From the NCBI RefSeq assembly GCF_007556815.1, contig NZ_CP041743.1:2329001-2393000 (forward strand): a stretch of DNA of 64,000 nt. Reading direction: 5' to 3'. The stretch is from Paraburkholderia megapolitana (GTDB lineage Bacteria; Pseudomonadota; Gammaproteobacteria; Burkholderiales; Burkholderiaceae). Positions 55,171 to 64,000 of the stretch are shown here, piece after piece; position 1 is the first letter of the stretch, and each line of letters starts with the position of its first letter. The notes below the pieces were generated by a model. The model saw only the letters and a program-made list of their open reading frames with translations. It made no database searches and was not told the DNA's origin. The translations under genes were made by a program, and so were the position numbers.

Positions 55171-55680
55171 ATGGCCAACAAGGACATCTATCTCAAGTTC
55201 GGCAGTCCGGCGATTCAGGGCGAATCGGCGGATAAGGATCACGGTAAGTGGATCGAGTGCACCTCATGGAGCCACTCGATTCTGCAACCGCGTTCCGCCA
55301 CGACTTCGTCGTCGGGCGGCGGCACGTCCGAGCGCTGCGAACACAGCGACATGCGCTTCACGAAAGAAATGGATCTGGTCAGCCCGCTGCTGTATCAGCA
55401 TGCGTCGGGTGGCACGACATTCGATGAGGTGACGGTCGACTTCATGCGTGCAGACGGTGAAGGCAAGCGCGTCAAGTACATGCAGCTCAAGATGAAGTAC
55501 GTGATCATCTCGAGCGTCACGCCGTCCGTCGTGGGTGAAGGCCTGCCGACGGAAGAGTTTTCGCTGAAGTACGCTGCTGTGCAGTGGACGTACACGCAGC
55601 AGAACGTCGGCGGTGGCCAGGGCGGTAACGTACAAGGCGCGTGGAGCCTGACGAAGAACGACAAGACCTACGCTGTCTGA
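55171..55680 (+). CDS. hcp: T6SS tube protein Hcp (TssD)
   Basis: A 169-residue Hcp-family protein (DIYLKFGSPAIQGES, EMDLVSPLLYQHASGGTTFDEVTVDF, KVKYMQL-type strand). Its hexameric rings stack into the tube inside the sheath and are secreted. GGGGAG lies 10 bases before the ATG. Hairpins flank the gene on both sides. Confidence 0.96.
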   Translation: MANKDIYLKFGSPAIQGESADKDHGKWIECTSWSHSILQPRSATTSSSGGGTSERCEHSDMRFTKEMDLVSPLLYQHASGGTTFDEVTVDFMRADGEGKRVKYMQLKMKYVIISSVTPSVVGEGLPTEEFSLKYAAVQWTYTQQNVGGGQGGNVQGAWSLTKNDKTYAV

Positions 55681-55686
55681 TGGTTA

Positions 55687-55727
55687 AGGCGGCTACCGCG
55701 CGTGTTGCTGCGCGCAGGTAGCCGCCT
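55687..55727 (+). terminator. Long hairpin after hcp
   Basis: An 11-bp perfect outer stem AGGCGGCTACC (55687-55697) with GGTAGCCGCCT (55717-55727), plus an inner GCGCG/CGCGC stem, begins six bases after the hcp stop. There is no T-run. It is likely a partial terminator or 3' stabiliser of hcp mRNA. Confidence 0.6.
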
Positions 55728-55769
55728 GCTGGTCGCTCGGGGTCCATCAGGCGGTCCGCAAGACTCTGC

Positions 55770-56303
55770 ATGGCAACCCTCTCGAGGCGACATGATGCAC
55801 CACCACCGGTTCTACCCTTCCCGATGAAGCGATTCGAACCGAGTTTTCTCGACAAGCTGTTTGACGACGAACCGCATTTGCCGGCTTCTCCGGCCATGCG
55901 GCAATTGTCGCTGGAAGAATTGAAGGCAACGGTCGCGCGCGATGTCGAAGCGATTCTGAATACGCGCATCGCATTGACCGAGCATGAACTCCTGGCGCTG
56001 CCGGAGTGCCGCAAATCGGTGTTGACCTATGGATTGAACGACTTCGCCGGGCTGAGCCTCGCGAGTCATTACGACCGCACGTTCATCTGCAAGTCGATCC
56101 AGGCGGCGATCGAGCGGCATGAACCGCGCCTGCAGCAGGTGGCGGTGACGCTCGAAATGAGCCAGCAGTCGACCAATGCGCTGAATTTCGCTATCCAGGC
56201 GCTATTGGTTGTGCATCCGGCGGAAGAGCCGGTGAGTTTCGATGCGATGCTGCAGCCGTCGACGCTGCAGTATTCGGTGACGCGCGCACGCGCGAAGCTT
56301 TAA
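55770..56303 (+). CDS. tssE: T6SS baseplate protein TssE
   Basis: A 177-residue gp25-like protein (FLDKLFDDEP, LEELKATVARDVEAILNTR, CRKSVLTYGLNDFAGLS). It is the baseplate wedge/sheath initiator. An ATG at 55824 (MKRFEPSF) is the alternative start and closer to the usual TssE N-terminus; neither has a good ribosome site. Confidence 0.93.
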   Translation: MATLSRRHDAPPPVLPFPMKRFEPSFLDKLFDDEPHLPASPAMRQLSLEELKATVARDVEAILNTRIALTEHELLALPECRKSVLTYGLNDFAGLSLASHYDRTFICKSIQAAIERHEPRLQQVAVTLEMSQQSTNALNFAIQALLVVHPAEEPVSFDAMLQPSTLQYSVTRARAKL

Positions 56304-56381
56304 TTCCGCTGTTTGCCGGGACGCGCCACGGCAGCGGCGGCGAGATCGACCGGGAAGCAACGGGGAGTTCGGGGACGATTG

Positions 56382-58220
56382 ATGGAAGAACTGCTGCCGT
56401 ATTACGAGCGCGAATTATCTTTCCTGCGGCGTTATTCGCGCGATTTTGCCGAACGATATCCCAAGATCGCGGCGCGTCTCGCCATGTCGGGCGAGCACTG
56501 CGAGGACCCGCACGTCGAGCGGATGATCGAATCGTTTGCGCTGCTCGGCGCGCGCATCAACAAGAAACTCGACGACGATTACCCCGAGTTCACCGAGGCG
56601 TTGCTCGAGGTGTTGTACCCGCATTATCTGCGGCCGTTTCCTTCCTGTTCGATCGCGCAGCTCGGCACGGCTGCTGCGTTCAGCCATCTGACCGAGCCCG
56701 CCACCATCGAGCGCGGCACCGAATTCAAATCGCGCCCGATTCGCGGCGTGCAATGCCGTTTCCGTACCGCCTACGACGTCACGCTCGCGCCGATCCGGAT
56801 TTCGGAGGCGAAGTACACGTCGGTGGCCATGGCGCCGAGCGCAACCGTGCTGCCCGGCAACGCCACCGCAATCGTGTCGGTGACGTTCGAGTCGACCTCG
56901 CCGCAACTCGATCTCAGTGCGATGAAAATCGACAAGCTGCGCGCCTATCTGCACGGCGAGCAGTCGTTTATCGCCGCGCTGTCGGACTGCCTGTTCGTCA
57001 ACGGGCTCGCGGCCTATGTGGAAGGCGACCGGCGCGGCGTGTGGACGGCGTTGCGCACGCTGCCGTTCGCCGAGGTCGGTTACAGCGAAGAGGACGCGCT
57101 TATCGACTATCCGGCGAAGTCGCACCCGGCGTACCGGCTGCTGACCGAGTACTTCGCCTTTCCCGACAAGTTCAACTTCGTCGATTTCGATCTGCCCGCG
57201 ATGACGCGCGCAAGCGGCCGCTGCCAGCGGCTCACGCTGCACATCGTCCTGAAGGAAGTGCGCAGCGACTCGCACGTCGCGCGGCTGCTCGACGGTCTCG
57301 CATCGCATCACATGCGGCTCTTCTGCACGCCGGTCGTCAATCTGTTCAAGCAGCATGGCGAACCGGTGCGCGTCAGCCATCAGGCCATTTCGTATCCGGT
57401 CATCGCGGAATCGCGGCGCGCGTTCGCTTACGAGGTCTATTCGATCGATTCGGTGCAACTCGTGCGCCAGCAGGCGCACGAAGAAACCGTGATCGAATTC
57501 CGGCCGTTCTATTCGCTGCATCACGGCGAAGCCGCACGCATGGGCCACTACTGGTTCTCGCGGCGCAACGACTGGGTGGCGCAGAAAAGCCCCGGCTACG
57601 AAACCGAGATCTCGATCGTCGATATCGACTTCGAACCGTCGTCGCCGCAAACCGATACGTTGAGCATCGAGCTGACCTGCACGAATCGCGATTTGCCGGC
57701 GAGTCTCGCGGTTGGGCTCGAAGGCGGCGACCTGTTTCTCGAAGGCGGTTCGCTGACCGGCAGCATCTCGATGCTGCGCCGGCCGACGCCGAGCGTGCAC
57801 TTCGAGCGCGGCCGCGCCGCGCACTGGCGCCTGATCTCGCATCTCGCGCTGAATCATGTCTCGCTCGCGAGCAACGGTCTGGCTGCGCTGAAGGAAATGC
57901 TCGTGCTCTACGATCTGCGGCGCACGGCGGTGTCGGCGCGCTATATCGACGGCATCACCGGCATCGAACAGCATGCGGCCGTGCAGTGGCTGCCCGGCAA
58001 GCCGTTCGCTACCTTCGTGCGCGGCATCGAAATCCGCCTGACGATCGATGAAGAGCATTTTGTCGGCACGAGCCTTGGCGCGTTCGTGCGGGTCATCGAC
58101 ACGTTTTTCGGGCTCTACGTCCACCTGAACAGCTTTGTGCAACTGGTCGTGTTGTCGAAGCGCACCGGCGAGGAAATTCTGCGATGCAAACCCCGCAGCG
58201 GCGAATCGATCCTGGCGTAA
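56382..58220 (+). CDS. tssF: T6SS baseplate protein TssF
   Basis: A 612-residue protein with the TssF start MEELLPYYERELSFLRRYSRDFAER-like pattern, followed by HYLRPFPSCSIAQ and the family's central beta-rich part. It forms the baseplate wedge with TssG and TssE. The ATG at 56382 is chosen by family start; the frame is open 23 codons upstream. It overlaps tssG by 37 bp. Confidence 0.96.
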   Translation: MEELLPYYERELSFLRRYSRDFAERYPKIAARLAMSGEHCEDPHVERMIESFALLGARINKKLDDDYPEFTEALLEVLYPHYLRPFPSCSIAQLGTAAAFSHLTEPATIERGTEFKSRPIRGVQCRFRTAYDVTLAPIRISEAKYTSVAMAPSATVLPGNATAIVSVTFESTSPQLDLSAMKIDKLRAYLHGEQSFIAALSDCLFVNGLAAYVEGDRRGVWTALRTLPFAEVGYSEEDALIDYPAKSHPAYRLLTEYFAFPDKFNFVDFDLPAMTRASGRCQRLTLHIVLKEVRSDSHVARLLDGLASHHMRLFCTPVVNLFKQHGEPVRVSHQAISYPVIAESRRAFAYEVYSIDSVQLVRQQAHEETVIEFRPFYSLHHGEAARMGHYWFSRRNDWVAQKSPGYETEISIVDIDFEPSSPQTDTLSIELTCTNRDLPASLAVGLEGGDLFLEGGSLTGSISMLRRPTPSVHFERGRAAHWRLISHLALNHVSLASNGLAALKEMLVLYDLRRTAVSARYIDGITGIEQHAAVQWLPGKPFATFVRGIEIRLTIDEEHFVGTSLGAFVRVIDTFFGLYVHLNSFVQLVVLSKRTGEEILRCKPRSGESILA

Positions 58221-59272
58221 TCGAGCGTCTGCTCGACGAGCCTCACCGCTTCGAGTTCTTCCAGGCGGTGCGGTTGCTCGAACGCTGGTTTACCGACGGC
58301 GACACCTCGCTGCGTCCAGGCGACGTCGTGGCCCGGCGCATCGCTTTTCGCAACTCGATCTCGCTTGGCTTTCCGCCGAGCGAGATCGAGAGCACACTAC
58401 CGTACGACACCGAAGGCGTGGCGCTCAGGGAAAAGGCGCAGCGCAGCGCGGCGCTCGACGGCGAGAAAGTGCAGCGCGTCGATCTGACGCCCGCGTTCTT
58501 CGGCCTGCTAGGCGGGCAGGGCGCGTTGCCGCTGCACTACACCGAACAGATTGTCGCGCGCGAGTATCTGAAGCGCGATCGCGCCGCGCGCGAATTCTTC
58601 GACGTTTTTTCGAACCGCGCGACCGCGCTGTTTTATGCGGCGTGGAAGAAATACCGGCTACCGCTGCACTACGAGCTGGATCGTGACGAACGTTATCTGC
58701 CGCTGCTGCTTTCGCTTGCCGGCGTCGCCAACGACGACTCGCGCGAAAGCCTGCAAGACGGCACCGGCGCGCTGCTCGACGAAGCGATTGCCGGCTATGC
58801 GCTGGCCGCACGGCATCGACCGGTATCGGCGGCCTACCTGCAGCGCACGTTGTCCGATTACTTCAAGGTGCCGGTGCGGGTCGATCAGTTTGTCGGCAAG
58901 TGGTACGACGTACCGAAGGACCAGTTGACGGTGCTCGGCCAGGTGAACGCACTGCTCGGCGCGACCGCGCTTGCGGGCGAGCGCGTCTGGCAGCGCGACA
59001 TGCGTGCGCGGCTCGTGGTCGGTCCGTTGTCGAAGCGCGACTATGAAGCGTTTCTGCCCGGTTCCGAGTGCGCGGTGGCGCTCGAACGCATGCTGACGCT
59101 GCTGGCCGGCGTCACGCTCGAATACGAAGTATCGCTGGTGCTGCGACGCGACGAAGTCGGGCCGAGCCATCTCGGCGCTGGCGCGCGGCTCGGCTGGGAT
59201 GCGTTCCTCTGCACGCACGATGCCGATCGCGACCGCGCCGACGCACGCTACGAGTTGCACGTCATACATTGA
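58184..59272 (+). CDS. tssG: T6SS baseplate protein TssG
   Basis: A 362-residue protein (ERLLDEPHRFEFFQAVRLLER, PPSEIES, AFFGLLGGQGALPLHYTE, FFDVFSNRATALFYAAWKKYR). It partners with TssF. Its start lies inside tssF, indicating coupled translation. Confidence 0.96.
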   Translation: MQTPQRRIDPGVIERLLDEPHRFEFFQAVRLLERWFTDGDTSLRPGDVVARRIAFRNSISLGFPPSEIESTLPYDTEGVALREKAQRSAALDGEKVQRVDLTPAFFGLLGGQGALPLHYTEQIVAREYLKRDRAAREFFDVFSNRATALFYAAWKKYRLPLHYELDRDERYLPLLLSLAGVANDDSRESLQDGTGALLDEAIAGYALAARHRPVSAAYLQRTLSDYFKVPVRVDQFVGKWYDVPKDQLTVLGQVNALLGATALAGERVWQRDMRARLVVGPLSKRDYEAFLPGSECAVALERMLTLLAGVTLEYEVSLVLRRDEVGPSHLGAGARLGWDAFLCTHDADRDRADARYELHVIH

Positions 59273-59319
59273 CCGTCATTGACCCATAAGCGTTGAAACC
59301 CAGACCTGGATCGCACGAC

Positions 59320-61986
59320 ATGAGTACGCCGCTGAAAACCCTGATCGCCAAACTGAACACCACCTGCCGGCAGGCAGCCGAACGGGCCGCGAGCCTGTGT
59401 CTGTCGCGTGGCAACTATGAAGTCGATCTCGAGCATCTGCTGCTGACATTGCTCGATGAACCGGCGAGCGACGTGTCGGTGGTGGTGAGCGCGAGCCGCA
59501 TCGATGCGCACGCGTTGCGCGCCGATCTCGAGCACGAACTCGAACGCGTGAAGACCGGCAATACGCGCACACCGGTCTTTTCCGTGCATCTGATCGCGCT
59601 GTTCGAACAGGCGTGGTTGATCGCTTCGCTCGATTCGCAGATCGGCCGCATCCGTTCCGGCCATCTGCTGCTCGCATTGTTGACTGCTCCGGACCTCGCG
59701 CAGTTTGCGCAGCGTATGTCACCGCTGCTCGCGCGCGTGCGTGTCACGGACCTGAAGCACAAGTTCGACGAGTTGACGGCCAGTTCGTGCGAAGTGGAAC
59801 GCAGCACCGCGGCGACGCCGGAGGGCGCCGCACAGGATGCGGTCGACACGCCGCAGCGAACCGTGTCGAAGACGCCCGCGCTCGACACCTACACGACCAA
59901 CCTCACACAACGCGCCCGCGAAGGCAAGATCGATCCGGTGATCGGCCGCGAAGCCGAAATCCGCCAGGCCATCGACATCCTGATGCGACGCCGCCAGAAC
60001 AATCCGATCATGACCGGCGAGGCCGGTGTCGGTAAAACGGCGGTAGTCGAAGGGCTCGCGTTGCGCATCGCCGCCGACGATGTACCGACGCCGCTACGCG
60101 GCGTTGCACTGCACGTGCTCGATATGGGACTGCTGCAGGCCGGCGCGAGCGTGAAGGGCGAGTTCGAAAACCGCCTGAAGAACGTGATCGACGAAGTGAA
60201 GAAAAGCGCGCACCCGATCATTCTGTTCATCGACGAAGCGCATACGATCATCGGTGCGGGCGGTCAGGCCGGGCAGAACGATGCGGCGAACCTGCTGAAG
60301 CCGGCACTCGCGCGCGGTGAACTGCGCACCATTGCCGCGACGACGTGGAGCGAATACAAGAAGTACTTCGAGAAGGACGCGGCGCTCGCGCGGCGCTTCC
60401 AGGTCGTGAAGATCGAAGAGCCGAGCGAAGTGCTGGCCGCGGCGATGCTGCGCGGCATGGCCGGCCTGATGGAAAAGCACTTCAACGTGCGCGTGCTCGA
60501 CGATGCGATCACCGAAGCCGTGCGTCTGTCGCATCGCTATATCAGCGGACGTCAGCTGCCGGACAAGGCGATCAGCGTGCTCGACACCGCGTGTGCAAAG
60601 GTTGCGCTTGCGCACAGTTCGACACCGGGCGCGATCGACGATACGAAGAAGCGTATCGAGCGCATCGATGCGGAAATCGCGTCGCTCGAACGTGAGGCGG
60701 CAAGCGGTGCCACGCACGACGAGCGGCTTGCCGAACTGCGCACGCGCCGGGAAGCCGATCTGCAATCGGTTGCTACCGACGAAGCGCGCTACGAAAAGGA
60801 GCGCGCGCTGGTGACGGAAATCGGTACGCTGCGCGCGGACATCGATGCGGCGCGTGGCGGTAGTGCGGATGCCGAGCAGGCGCAGAAAGCGGAAACTGCG
60901 CGCGCCACGCTGACGGAGCGCGTGAACGAATTGCAGACGCTGCAAGCGGGCCAGCCGATGGTGCCGCTGCAGGTGGACGGCCACGTGGTCGCCGAAATCG
61001 TTGCATCGTGGACCGGCATTCCGCTCGGGCGGATGGTCAAGGACGAGATCCAGACCGTGCTGAATCTGCAGACGCTGCTGGGCGCACGCGTGATCGGCCA
61101 GGACCATGCGCTCGAAGCAATCGCACAGCGTGTGCGGACCGCGAGTGCGAGCCTCGAAGATCCGAACAAGCCGCGCGGCGTGTTCATGTTCGTCGGCCCG
61201 TCTGGCGTCGGCAAGACCGAAACCGCGCTGGCGCTCGCCGATATCCTGTACGGCGGCGAACGCAAGCTCATCACGATCAACATGAGCGAGTACCAGGAAG
61301 CGCACAGCGTGTCGGGCCTGAAAGGCTCGCCGCCGGGGTATGTCGGCTACGGCGAGGGCGGCGTGCTGACCGAGGCTGTGCGGCGCAATCCGTATTCGGT
61401 CGTGCTGCTCGACGAAGTCGAGAAAGCGCACCCCGACGTGCTCGAGATGTTCTTCCAGGTGTTCGACAAAGGCGCCATGGACGACGCGGAAGGGCGCGAA
61501 ATCGACTTCCGCAATACGCTGATCATCCTGACTTCGAACGTCGGTTCAACGGCGATCATGCAGGAGTGTCTGAACAAGAGCGCGGAAGAACTACCCGACG
61601 CCGATGCACTCACCGAGACGTTGCGCCCGCAACTGTACAAGGCGTTCAAGCCGGCGTTTCTCGGCCGCATGAAGGTCGTGCCGTATTATCCGATTTCGGA
61701 CGACGTGCTCGTCGAGATCATCGAACTGAAGCTCGACAGGATTCGCCGGCGCATCGAGGCGAATCACAAGGCGACGTTCGAATGGGACGATTCGCTGGTC
61801 GAAGCCGTGCTCGCGCGCTGCACCGAAGTCGATTCGGGCGCGCGCAATGTCGATCACATCCTGAACGGCACGCTGTTGCCCGAGATCGCGCAGGAGGTGC
61901 TCGAACGGATCGCCGAAGGTGCGGCGATCGAGAAGATCACGGTGCGCGCCGACGAATCGGGCGCGTTCGATTACACGGTAGTCTGA
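59320..61986 (+). CDS. clpV: T6SS ATPase TssH (ClpV)
   Basis: An 888-residue Clp/Hsp100 ATPase. The N-domain binds contracted sheath (about 1-150). The first AAA domain has GEAGVGKTAV and LFIDEAHT, a coiled-coil middle region covers about 440-560 (RIDAEIASLEREA), and the second AAA domain has GPSGVGKTET and VLLDEVEKAH. It disassembles sheath for reuse. The ATG at 59320 matches the family start. Walker motifs are intact in both domains. Confidence 0.97.
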   Translation: MSTPLKTLIAKLNTTCRQAAERAASLCLSRGNYEVDLEHLLLTLLDEPASDVSVVVSASRIDAHALRADLEHELERVKTGNTRTPVFSVHLIALFEQAWLIASLDSQIGRIRSGHLLLALLTAPDLAQFAQRMSPLLARVRVTDLKHKFDELTASSCEVERSTAATPEGAAQDAVDTPQRTVSKTPALDTYTTNLTQRAREGKIDPVIGREAEIRQAIDILMRRRQNNPIMTGEAGVGKTAVVEGLALRIAADDVPTPLRGVALHVLDMGLLQAGASVKGEFENRLKNVIDEVKKSAHPIILFIDEAHTIIGAGGQAGQNDAANLLKPALARGELRTIAATTWSEYKKYFEKDAALARRFQVVKIEEPSEVLAAAMLRGMAGLMEKHFNVRVLDDAITEAVRLSHRYISGRQLPDKAISVLDTACAKVALAHSSTPGAIDDTKKRIERIDAEIASLEREAASGATHDERLAELRTRREADLQSVATDEARYEKERALVTEIGTLRADIDAARGGSADAEQAQKAETARATLTERVNELQTLQAGQPMVPLQVDGHVVAEIVASWTGIPLGRMVKDEIQTVLNLQTLLGARVIGQDHALEAIAQRVRTASASLEDPNKPRGVFMFVGPSGVGKTETALALADILYGGERKLITINMSEYQEAHSVSGLKGSPPGYVGYGEGGVLTEAVRRNPYSVVLLDEVEKAHPDVLEMFFQVFDKGAMDDAEGREIDFRNTLIILTSNVGSTAIMQECLNKSAEELPDADALTETLRPQLYKAFKPAFLGRMKVVPYYPISDDVLVEIIELKLDRIRRRIEANHKATFEWDDSLVEAVLARCTEVDSGARNVDHILNGTLLPEIAQEVLERIAEGAAIEKITVRADESGAFDYTVV

Positions 61987-62026
61987 AGCTTCACAACCGA
62001 CATCTATCGCATTCATTGCATCCGTC

Positions 62027-63145
62027 ATGCCGACCGATCTTAACGCGCTGCTAGCGCCCATCAACGAGTCATCGCCGTGCGGCGACGACATGCTGTTCTC
62101 GTCCGACTTCGACGCGATCCAGAACGCGCGCCGTTTCGAAGACGCGACGCTCGATCAGGGCGAATGGATCACCGACGTCAAGGAAGCCGACTGGTCGTTC
62201 GTCGTCGAGCGCAGCACCGATCTGCTGCAGACGAAGACGAAGGACTTGCGGCTCGCTGTCTGGCTCACCGAGGGCTGGGCGATCGAAGACGGCGTAACAG
62301 GTCTGACGCAGGGCTACGCGCTGCTCACGGGCCTGTGCGAGCGTTTCTGGGAGCAGGTGCATCCGTTGCCTGAAGGCGACGACACCGAATACCGGCTCGG
62401 CAATGTCGGCTGGCTGGTGGGGCGCTCGGTGGAGTTGCTGCGCGCGATACCGCTCACCTCCGGCACACGCTACAGCACGATCGACTGGGAAGTCGCTACA
62501 CATGTCGCGCAAGCGGTAAAGCGCGACCCGGAGAACGCGGACGACATTGCACGCGGCAAACCGTCGGTCGAACAGATCGATGCGGCCAGGCGCATCACAC
62601 CGGGGACGTTTTACCTGGCGCTGCTGGCCGATCTGCGAGCGTTTGAAGCGGCGGTGCTCGACCTCGAACAGGAACTGAATCGCCGCGCGGGCGATGCGTC
62701 GCCGAGTTTCCGTCAGATCAAGGAGGCTCAGGAGAGCGTTTATCGACTCGCCGAGCGGTTCGCGCGCGAAGTCGGTGTCGATCTCAACGCCGCGCCGAAA
62801 GTCACACGCCCGTCCGATATCCCCGAGCGTAACGAACCCAGTTTCAAGACCCCGTCGTTGCCGGAGGGAAACATGTCGACGCCGAGCTCGCACACCGCAA
62901 CGCCGGTGGTCCCGCAGGCCGGAATCCAGACCCGCGCGCAGGCTGTTGACCAGTTGCGTGCAGTCGCGAAGTTCTTTCGTGCCACCGAACCGCACAGCCC
63001 CGTCGCCTACCTCGCGGACAAAGCGGCGGAGTGGGCCGGCATGCCGCTCGACCAGTGGCTCTCGACCGTGGTGAAGGACGACGCTTCGCTCTCGCACATA
63101 CGCGAGATGCTCGGCGTGAAGCAGGCGGATACAGGCGGTAGCTGA
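62027..63145 (+). CDS. tssA: T6SS protein TssA (ImpA N-terminal type)
   Basis: A 372-residue protein. The ImpA_N domain is at the N-terminus (INESSPCGDDMLFSSDFD, DWSFVVERSTDLLQTKTKDLRLAVWL). A linker rich in Pro, Thr and Ser lies near 270-310, and the C-terminal part (SPVAYLADKAAEWAGMPLDQWL) is of the short TssA type. It caps or primes the tail at the baseplate. It ends the plus-strand T6SS operon, before a terminator. Confidence 0.93.
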   Translation: MPTDLNALLAPINESSPCGDDMLFSSDFDAIQNARRFEDATLDQGEWITDVKEADWSFVVERSTDLLQTKTKDLRLAVWLTEGWAIEDGVTGLTQGYALLTGLCERFWEQVHPLPEGDDTEYRLGNVGWLVGRSVELLRAIPLTSGTRYSTIDWEVATHVAQAVKRDPENADDIARGKPSVEQIDAARRITPGTFYLALLADLRAFEAAVLDLEQELNRRAGDASPSFRQIKEAQESVYRLAERFAREVGVDLNAAPKVTRPSDIPERNEPSFKTPSLPEGNMSTPSSHTATPVVPQAGIQTRAQAVDQLRAVAKFFRATEPHSPVAYLADKAAEWAGMPLDQWLSTVVKDDASLSHIREMLGVKQADTGGS

Positions 63146-63173
63146 TCGATTGACTAGGCGGTCTGAAAAGACA

Positions 63174-63215
63174 CGCGGCCGGCTCGCAGGATTGCGATGC
63201 CGGCCGCGTTGTTTT
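63174..63215 (+). terminator. Terminator after tssA
   Basis: A 10-bp perfect stem CGCGGCCGGC (63174-63183) and GCCGGCCGCG (63199-63208) is followed by TTGTTTT. It separates the tssA operon from the opposing OmpA gene. Confidence 0.75.
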
Positions 63216-63263
63216 GTGCCTGCATGAAGCCTCGAAAATCTCGAGGCGTGTGACGGACGCGTG

Positions 63264-64000
63264 CTACGAGCCCGCGCGGAACTCGATGCGCCGGTTGCGC
63301 GCGCGGCCGTCGGGCGTATCGTTCGAGGCAATCGGCTGGTCGGGGCCGACGCCGGTCGCTGTTAATTGCTGCGACGGAATGCCCTTCGCGATCAGATAGC
63401 CCTTCACCGTGTCGGCGCGTGCCTGGCTCAGCGCGATGTTCGATGCGCGGGCGCCGGAGTTGTCCGTGTGCCCGATGATCGCGACAGTCCGCGTCGTCAG
63501 CTTCGCGAGTACCGCCGCCATCTGATCGAGAATCAGCGTGCCCTGCGGTGTCAGCGTCGCGCTGCCGGTTTCGAATTCGATCGTGCGGTTCGCAAGCGTC
63601 TGGTCGAGCACGCCTTGTTCGGACGCGCTCACGCGCAGACCGTTGCGAATCGTGTAGGTCGGATTCAGCGCGTTGGCCATGTCGCTGGCAATCTTCTGAC
63701 GCTGCGATTCGTTAGGAACTTCGCCCTTCACGTCGATCTGCGTGCCGTCGATCGTCAATTGCCCCTTGTGGATCTGTGTGAGTTGCGAGCCGAGTAGCTT
63801 CTGGACGTTGGTGGCCCAGTTCGGCGGCGTCGCGACATCGCCGACTTCGATCTGATCGACGACATTGCCTGCGCCATACGTGTTGCGCAACTGGCCGAGC
63901 ACGGCGGCCTTGGTCGCTTCGTCGGGCACCTTGCCGCCCACTACGACCTGTCCGGGAACGGGATTCGCCGCGGCCGGCGTAATGGTGGCTGCTGCAGCGC
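63264..64000 (-). CDS. OmpA-family peptidoglycan-binding protein (5' end beyond window)
   Basis: The frame is open from the stop at 63264 to the window edge, so the N-terminus is missing. The C-terminal OmpA domain is clear (IEFETGSATLTPQGTLILDQMA, IIGHTDNSGARASNIALSQARADTVKGYL, RARNRRIEF), with the peptidoglycan-contact Asp/Arg pair. It is preceded by two BON-like segments (VGGKVPDEATKAAVLGQL, IDVKGEVPNESQRQKIASDM). In this locus it probably anchors the T6SS membrane complex, whose TssL lacks its own OmpA domain. An in-frame GTG at 63941 is unlikely to be the true start. Confidence 0.85.
   Translation of the reverse strand, partial: AAAATITPAAANPVPGQVVVGGKVPDEATKAAVLGQLRNTYGAGNVVDQIEVGDVATPPNWATNVQKLLGSQLTQIHKGQLTIDGTQIDVKGEVPNESQRQKIASDMANALNPTYTIRNGLRVSASEQGVLDQTLANRTIEFETGSATLTPQGTLILDQMAAVLAKLTTRTVAIIGHTDNSGARASNIALSQARADTVKGYLIAKGIPSQQLTATGVGPDQPIASNDTPDGRARNRRIEFRAGS

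Noticed and set aside
56415..58142. A 575-codon minus-strand frame opposite tssF
   Set aside because: It is the shadow of tssF, with no ribosome site and a composition typical of antisense frames.
63146..64000. Absence of tssM and tssI taken as a degenerate T6SS
   Set aside because: The locus continues past the window edge, so the missing genes may lie just outside.

Overview
The window looks like a chromosomal segment of a high-GC betaproteobacterium of the Burkholderia/Paraburkholderia group. The grounds are the divergent dgdA/dgdR pair with active-site numbering identical to Burkholderia cepacia DgdA, a Burkholderia-type T6SS locus (tssL-K-J facing a TPR lipoprotein and tssB-C-hcp-E-F-G-H-A), and a GlxA/AraC regulator beside sdaA-soxBDAG. 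No tRNA, rRNA, CRISPR array, transposase or phage gene was seen. Genes are dense, with frequent ATGA-type overlaps. The LysR gene at the left edge and the OmpA gene at the right edge run off the window.

Layout. 0-10.2 kb: catabolic loci. These are an enolase-superfamily acid-sugar dehydratase with a LysR regulator, 2,2-dialkylglycine decarboxylase with its LysR regulator, a candidate free-standing small RNA (about 5173-5326), and a uronate locus (RraA-like protein, kdgT, kduI, kduD, kdgR). 10.4-21.3 kb: a lone receiver protein, a Zur-like repressor, two GSTs, a NERD/UvrD-type ATPase, a PRTase-HAD fusion, a signalling set (exported molybdopterin-domain protein, hybrid kinase, BetR-receiver protein), and an FAD oxidoreductase coupled to a C39-like peptidase. 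21.4-26.1 kb: trans-3-hydroxy-L-proline catabolism (GntR regulator, dehydratase, pyrroline-2-carboxylate reductase) and zwf.

26.3-36.6 kb is the most accessory-looking part. It holds a FeeM-like N-acyl amino acid synthase, a membrane GGDEF-EAL protein, an unusually long LuxR-family regulator behind an AT-rich gap, a cytochrome P450, and an opposing operon of an exported prephenate dehydratase, a Crp-type regulator, a Rid protein and 4-hydroxyphenylpyruvate dioxygenase. This suggests signal-controlled or specialised aromatic metabolism. It is the best candidate here for something undescribed, but the link between its parts is inference.

36.7-45.5 kb: a GlxA/AraC regulator diverging from sdaA-soxBDAG-folB, which takes sarcosine to glycine, formaldehyde equivalents on folate, and serine to pyruvate. 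45.6-49 kb: an EamA exporter, a GST and a MocR regulator. 49-64 kb: a T6SS locus with sheath, tube, baseplate and ClpV genes intact. tssM and tssI are not in the window; the locus continues past the right edge with an OmpA-type peptidoglycan-binding protein.
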